DNA of 7,528 bases from an uncultured bacterium (lineage in GTDB: Bacteria; Bacillota; Clostridia; Christensenellales; Borkfalkiaceae). Positions 5,532-7,528 of this stretch are shown one piece after another. Each line of letters begins with the position of its first letter. Positions within the stretch are counted from its first letter, which is position 1. The stretch spans positions 1-7,528 of the forward strand of contig CAKXBD010000103.1 in assembly GCA_934871445.1 (NCBI GenBank), in the 5' to 3' direction. A model generated the notes under the pieces. The model had not been told where the DNA came from. It searched no databases and saw only the letters and a list, made by a program, of their open reading frames with translations. The translations under genes and the position numbers were made by a program.

Positions 5532-6473
5532 ATGATATTAAATACGGGTGCGCGAACGGATACCGTGCAGTATTTCAGCAAATGGCTGTTAAAGCGTTTT
5601 GAAGAAGGTTTCGTATATACCCGAAACCCGCTGTTTCCCAATAAAGTAATCAAGTATGAGCTTACACCGGAAAAGATAGATGCCGTACTGTTTTGCTCAA
5701 AAAACTATCGCCCGATTTTATCGAGGCTGCACGAAATTACCGATAAATATAGAACCTATTTCCATTATACTATTACCGCATACGGTAAAGATATCGAACC
5801 GGGGGTCCCTTCGATCGAGGAAAGTATAAAGACGCTCGTCGAACTGTCTGCACTCGTAGGCTCCCAAAGAGTTGCATGGCGCTACGATCCCGTGCTTCTG
5901 ACGGAAAAATATACGATAGAAAAGCATTTTGAAACGTTCGAGTATATAGCAGAAAAATTAGCTCCTTATATAGACCGATGTATTTTCAGCTTTGTGGAGA
6001 TGTATAGGCGGTTGGAAGACAATATGCCCGAACTCATTCCTTTGACGGAAACCGATAAAGAGAGATTGGCAGAAGAATTGGGGCGGATTGCCCGCAAATA
6101 TGCCATCAGGATACAGACTTGCGGTACAAACGGGGATTACAGCCGTTACGGAATTCATTCTTCGGGATGTGCCACTTTGGAAATATTGGGAGCGGCTAAC
6201 CACTGTACCTTTCGGGAAATCAAGCATAAGGGGTTGAGAGAAGGCTGTCATTGTATCGAGAGCCGCGATCTCGGCGCTTACGATACCTGCCTTAACGGCT
6301 GCAAGTATTGTTATGCGAATAAGAATCCAAAAAAGGCGATTGAAAATTTTCAATATTGTGACCCCGATTCCCCTATTTTGCTCGGAGAAATCAAAGATAC
6401 GGACACCATAATATCGGGAAATCAAAAAAGTTTGTTGAAATCCGATCCGAATCAGATTTCATTGTTCGAATGA
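5532..6473 (+). CDS. DUF1848 family protein with C-terminal radical-SAM-like cysteine motif
   Basis: A 313-residue protein that I recognise as DUF1848. The N-terminal MILNTGARTDT and FSKWLLKRFEEGFVYTRNPLFPNK, the central YHYTITAYGKDIEPGVPS-like segment and WRYDPVLL are family hallmarks. The C-terminal third is cysteine-rich: C197, C213, C225, C239, C241 and then C253-x3-C257-x2-C260 in TCLNGCKYCYANKNP. The last motif has radical-SAM Fe-S spacing and resembles the C-x3-C-x-Y-C-Y of spore photoproduct lyase-like enzymes, but it lies near the C-terminus instead of the N-terminus. Iron-sulfur binding is an inference; no reaction is assigned. The start at 5532 is preferred over the in-frame TTG at 5511 because AAGGAAGA (5517-5524) then serves as ribosome binding site and the family begins MILNTG. 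It lies 66 bases after lexA with no promoter or terminator evident, so SOS-linked expression is likely. Confidence 0.88.
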   Translation: MILNTGARTDTVQYFSKWLLKRFEEGFVYTRNPLFPNKVIKYELTPEKIDAVLFCSKNYRPILSRLHEITDKYRTYFHYTITAYGKDIEPGVPSIEESIKTLVELSALVGSQRVAWRYDPVLLTEKYTIEKHFETFEYIAEKLAPYIDRCIFSFVEMYRRLEDNMPELIPLTETDKERLAEELGRIARKYAIRIQTCGTNGDYSRYGIHSSGCATLEILGAANHCTFREIKHKGLREGCHCIESRDLGAYDTCLNGCKYCYANKNPKKAIENFQYCDPDSPILLGEIKDTDTIISGNQKSLLKSDPNQISLFE

Positions 6474-6486
6474 AACGGTTCAATAT

Positions 6487-6519
6487 AAAAACAGGTCTTA
6501 GTTTTAAGACCTGTTTTTT
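6487..6519. terminator. Strong bidirectional intrinsic terminator
   Basis: A perfect 10-bp stem (ACAGGTCTTA 6491-6500 with 6505-6514) has a GTTT loop, four A's on the left (6487-6490) and six T's on the right (6514-6519). The A/T runs pair to extend the stem and supply a U-tract on either strand. It lies between the convergent DUF1848 (ends 6473) and rluB (ends 6522) genes and should terminate both. Confidence 0.93.
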
Positions 6520-6521
6520 AT

Positions 6522-7226
6522 TTATAAATTTTTCAGATAAGAAATTTCCTCGTCGTTCAAAACCCGAACCTCTCCGCGATCGAGCCCCCGAAGCGTCAGT
6601 TCCCCGATTTTAATTCTTTTGAGAAAATCTACGTTTCGGCCGACGGCTTCAAACATACGGCGAACCTGTCGGTTTTTCCCTTCGGTAATCGTTATATGGA
6701 TTTTTGTATACGCCTTATTCGTTTCGACAATATGAGCCTTACATTTCTTCGTGAGCACTCCGTCCAATTCGATTCCCGACCGAATACGGTTGAGATCCTT
6801 TTCCGACATGGTCCCCTCTACACGGACCAAATAAGTTTTCGGAATTTCATTTTTAGGACTAGTAAGGCGATAGGCGAGTTCTCCGTCGTTCGTTAAGAGA
6901 AGAAGTCCTTCGGTGGCGTAATCCAGACGCCCTACGGGAAACACTCGTCCCACTCCGGCGGGCAGAAGATCCATGACCGTCTTGCGTCCCCGATCGTCGG
7001 AGACTGTACAGAGTATTCCTTTCGGCTTATTCATGATATAATATTCCAGCTTTTTTTCCGTCCTCACGATCGGCTTGTCGTCTATCAGGACTTCGTCGCC
7101 GTCCTGAATGTCGGCTCCGAGTAAAGCCGTTTGGCCATTAATTTTGATTCTACCGGCTGAAATCATTTCGTCCGCATGGCGACGGCTGGCGATTCCGTTT
7201 TCTGCTAAAAACTTATTAATTCTCAT
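6522..7226 (-). CDS. rluB: RsuA/RluB-type rRNA pseudouridine synthase
   Basis: A 234-residue enzyme of the RsuA/RluB/RluE/RluF family that isomerises a uridine in ribosomal RNA, probably in 23S rRNA as for RluB. An S4 RNA-binding domain covers about 1-47 (MRINKFLAENGIASRRHADEMI). The catalytic domain follows, with KPKGILCTVSDDRGR and the signature VGRLDYATEGLLLLTNDG, in which D102 is the catalytic aspartate, then GKNRQVRRMFEAVG near the C-terminus. Length is normal for the family. The ATG at 7226 has an AGAAGG ribosome binding site 7 bases upstream. It lies 29 bases downstream of a D-Ala-D-Ala carboxypeptidase gene on the same strand, an order like the dacB-rluB region of Bacillus, so it is probably part of that operon. 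It ends at the bidirectional terminator. RluB is the likeliest subtype, but the modified position cannot be read from the sequence. Confidence 0.93.
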   Translation of the reverse strand: MRINKFLAENGIASRRHADEMISAGRIKINGQTALLGADIQDGDEVLIDDKPIVRTEKKLEYYIMNKPKGILCTVSDDRGRKTVMDLLPAGVGRVFPVGRLDYATEGLLLLTNDGELAYRLTSPKNEIPKTYLVRVEGTMSEKDLNRIRSGIELDGVLTKKCKAHIVETNKAYTKIHITITEGKNRQVRRMFEAVGRNVDFLKRIKIGELTLRGLDRGEVRVLNDEEISYLKNL

Positions 7227-7255
7227 TCGTATGCCTTCTTATTCGGGATTTACCT

Positions 7256-7528
7256 TTATAGTTTATATAAATTTCTCGAAAAAAGCAACCGATTTATGAG
7301 ATATATTTCAATTTGTCCGATAATTTCCCTATTCTTTTCCATTTCCGAGTTATTTTTCGCCTCGGAGAACTCTATTCTCAGATGTTGTTTTTCCTCCGGA
7401 AGCAGTGGATAATATAAATCTTCCCTCGTACAGCCCGTTATATTCTTTCCGTCCTTCTTGACAGGGACGGGCGTATCAGCTCCGAGAAGCCTGACATTTT
7501 CATAGGCGGAGAAAGCATCGTCGAGAAG
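7256..7528 (-). CDS. D-alanyl-D-alanine carboxypeptidase (PBP5/DacB-DacF family), C-terminal part only
   Basis: The minus strand is open from the window edge for 90 codons and ends with TAA at 7258-7256. The translation begins LLDDAFSAYENVRLLGAD and later has CTREDLYYPLLPEE, then REIIGQIEIYLINRLLFSRN. This fits the C-terminal beta domain (PF07943 type) of penicillin-binding protein 5-like carboxypeptidases, in which a 'LLxxAFxxYExV' segment opens the domain and a 'GxxIGxxxVYLNxxxL' strand ends it. These enzymes remove the last D-Ala from peptidoglycan peptides outside the membrane. The catalytic domain (SxxK, SxN, KTG motifs) lies beyond the window, so the activity is not confirmed. The protein stops right after the beta domain, with no amphipathic anchor helix. 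rluB starts 29 bases downstream, consistent with a shared transcript. Confidence 0.72.
   Translation of the reverse strand, partial: LLDDAFSAYENVRLLGADTPVPVKKDGKNITGCTREDLYYPLLPEEKQHLRIEFSEAKNNSEMEKNREIIGQIEIYLINRLLFSRNLYKL

Noticed and set aside
5958..6425. 155-codon minus-strand open frame opposite DUF1848
   Set aside because: Antisense shadow of a conserved coding gene; the translation shows no family features.
1..7528. CRISPR array, tRNA, rRNA, riboswitch or insertion sequence
   Set aside because: No regularly spaced repeats, cloverleaf-like sequences, recognisable riboswitch cores or transposase genes were found in reading both strands.

Overview
The window looks like a chromosomal segment of a low-to-moderate GC Gram-positive bacterium, most likely an uncultured member of the Clostridia. 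The evidence is AGGAGG-type ribosome binding sites, a LexA with a Bacillus-type operator (AAC-N4-GTT), U-tract hairpin terminators, a tandem D-Ala-D-Ala carboxypeptidase/rluB pair and a DUF1848 protein. No phage genes, insertion sequences, CRISPR arrays or tRNA genes are visible. No gene-free stretch exceeds 300 bases; the longest is about 192 bases (2008-2199).

Left part (1-2007, + strand): the last 14 codons of a glycogen phosphorylase gene, a hairpin, then a GH13 neopullulanase/alpha-glycosidase-type enzyme. This is an alpha-glucan (glycogen/maltodextrin) use locus.

Middle (2034-4526, + strand): a perfect 11-6-11 inverted repeat is followed by a near-consensus promoter whose predicted start point falls on the ATG of a XerC/D-like tyrosine recombinase, implying a leaderless mRNA. 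The GTPase gene hflX follows 14 bases later, probably in the same transcript. hflX meets a small minus-strand gene tail to tail, with one base between stop codons, and a 13-bp hairpin made from both coding ends probably acts as a two-way terminator.

SOS segment (4528-6473): a 66-residue, eight-cysteine protein of unknown function (- strand) and lexA (+ strand) diverge from a 140-base region. It holds two back-to-back extended -10 promoters and a LexA-box-like dyad between them. lexA is followed after 66 bases by a DUF1848 gene, whose product carries a radical-SAM-like C-x3-C-x2-C motif at its C-terminal end; the two are probably cotranscribed.

Right part (6491-7528, - strand): a strong bidirectional terminator separates the DUF1848 gene from an RsuA/RluB-type pseudouridine synthase gene. 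That gene lies downstream of the 3' end of a D-alanyl-D-alanine carboxypeptidase gene, an arrangement resembling the dacB-rluB neighbourhood of Bacillus.

Most genes belong to well-known families. The parts most worth following up are the recombinase with its adjacent dif-like repeat and leaderless promoter, and the LexA-centred divergent unit with the Cys-rich protein and DUF1848.
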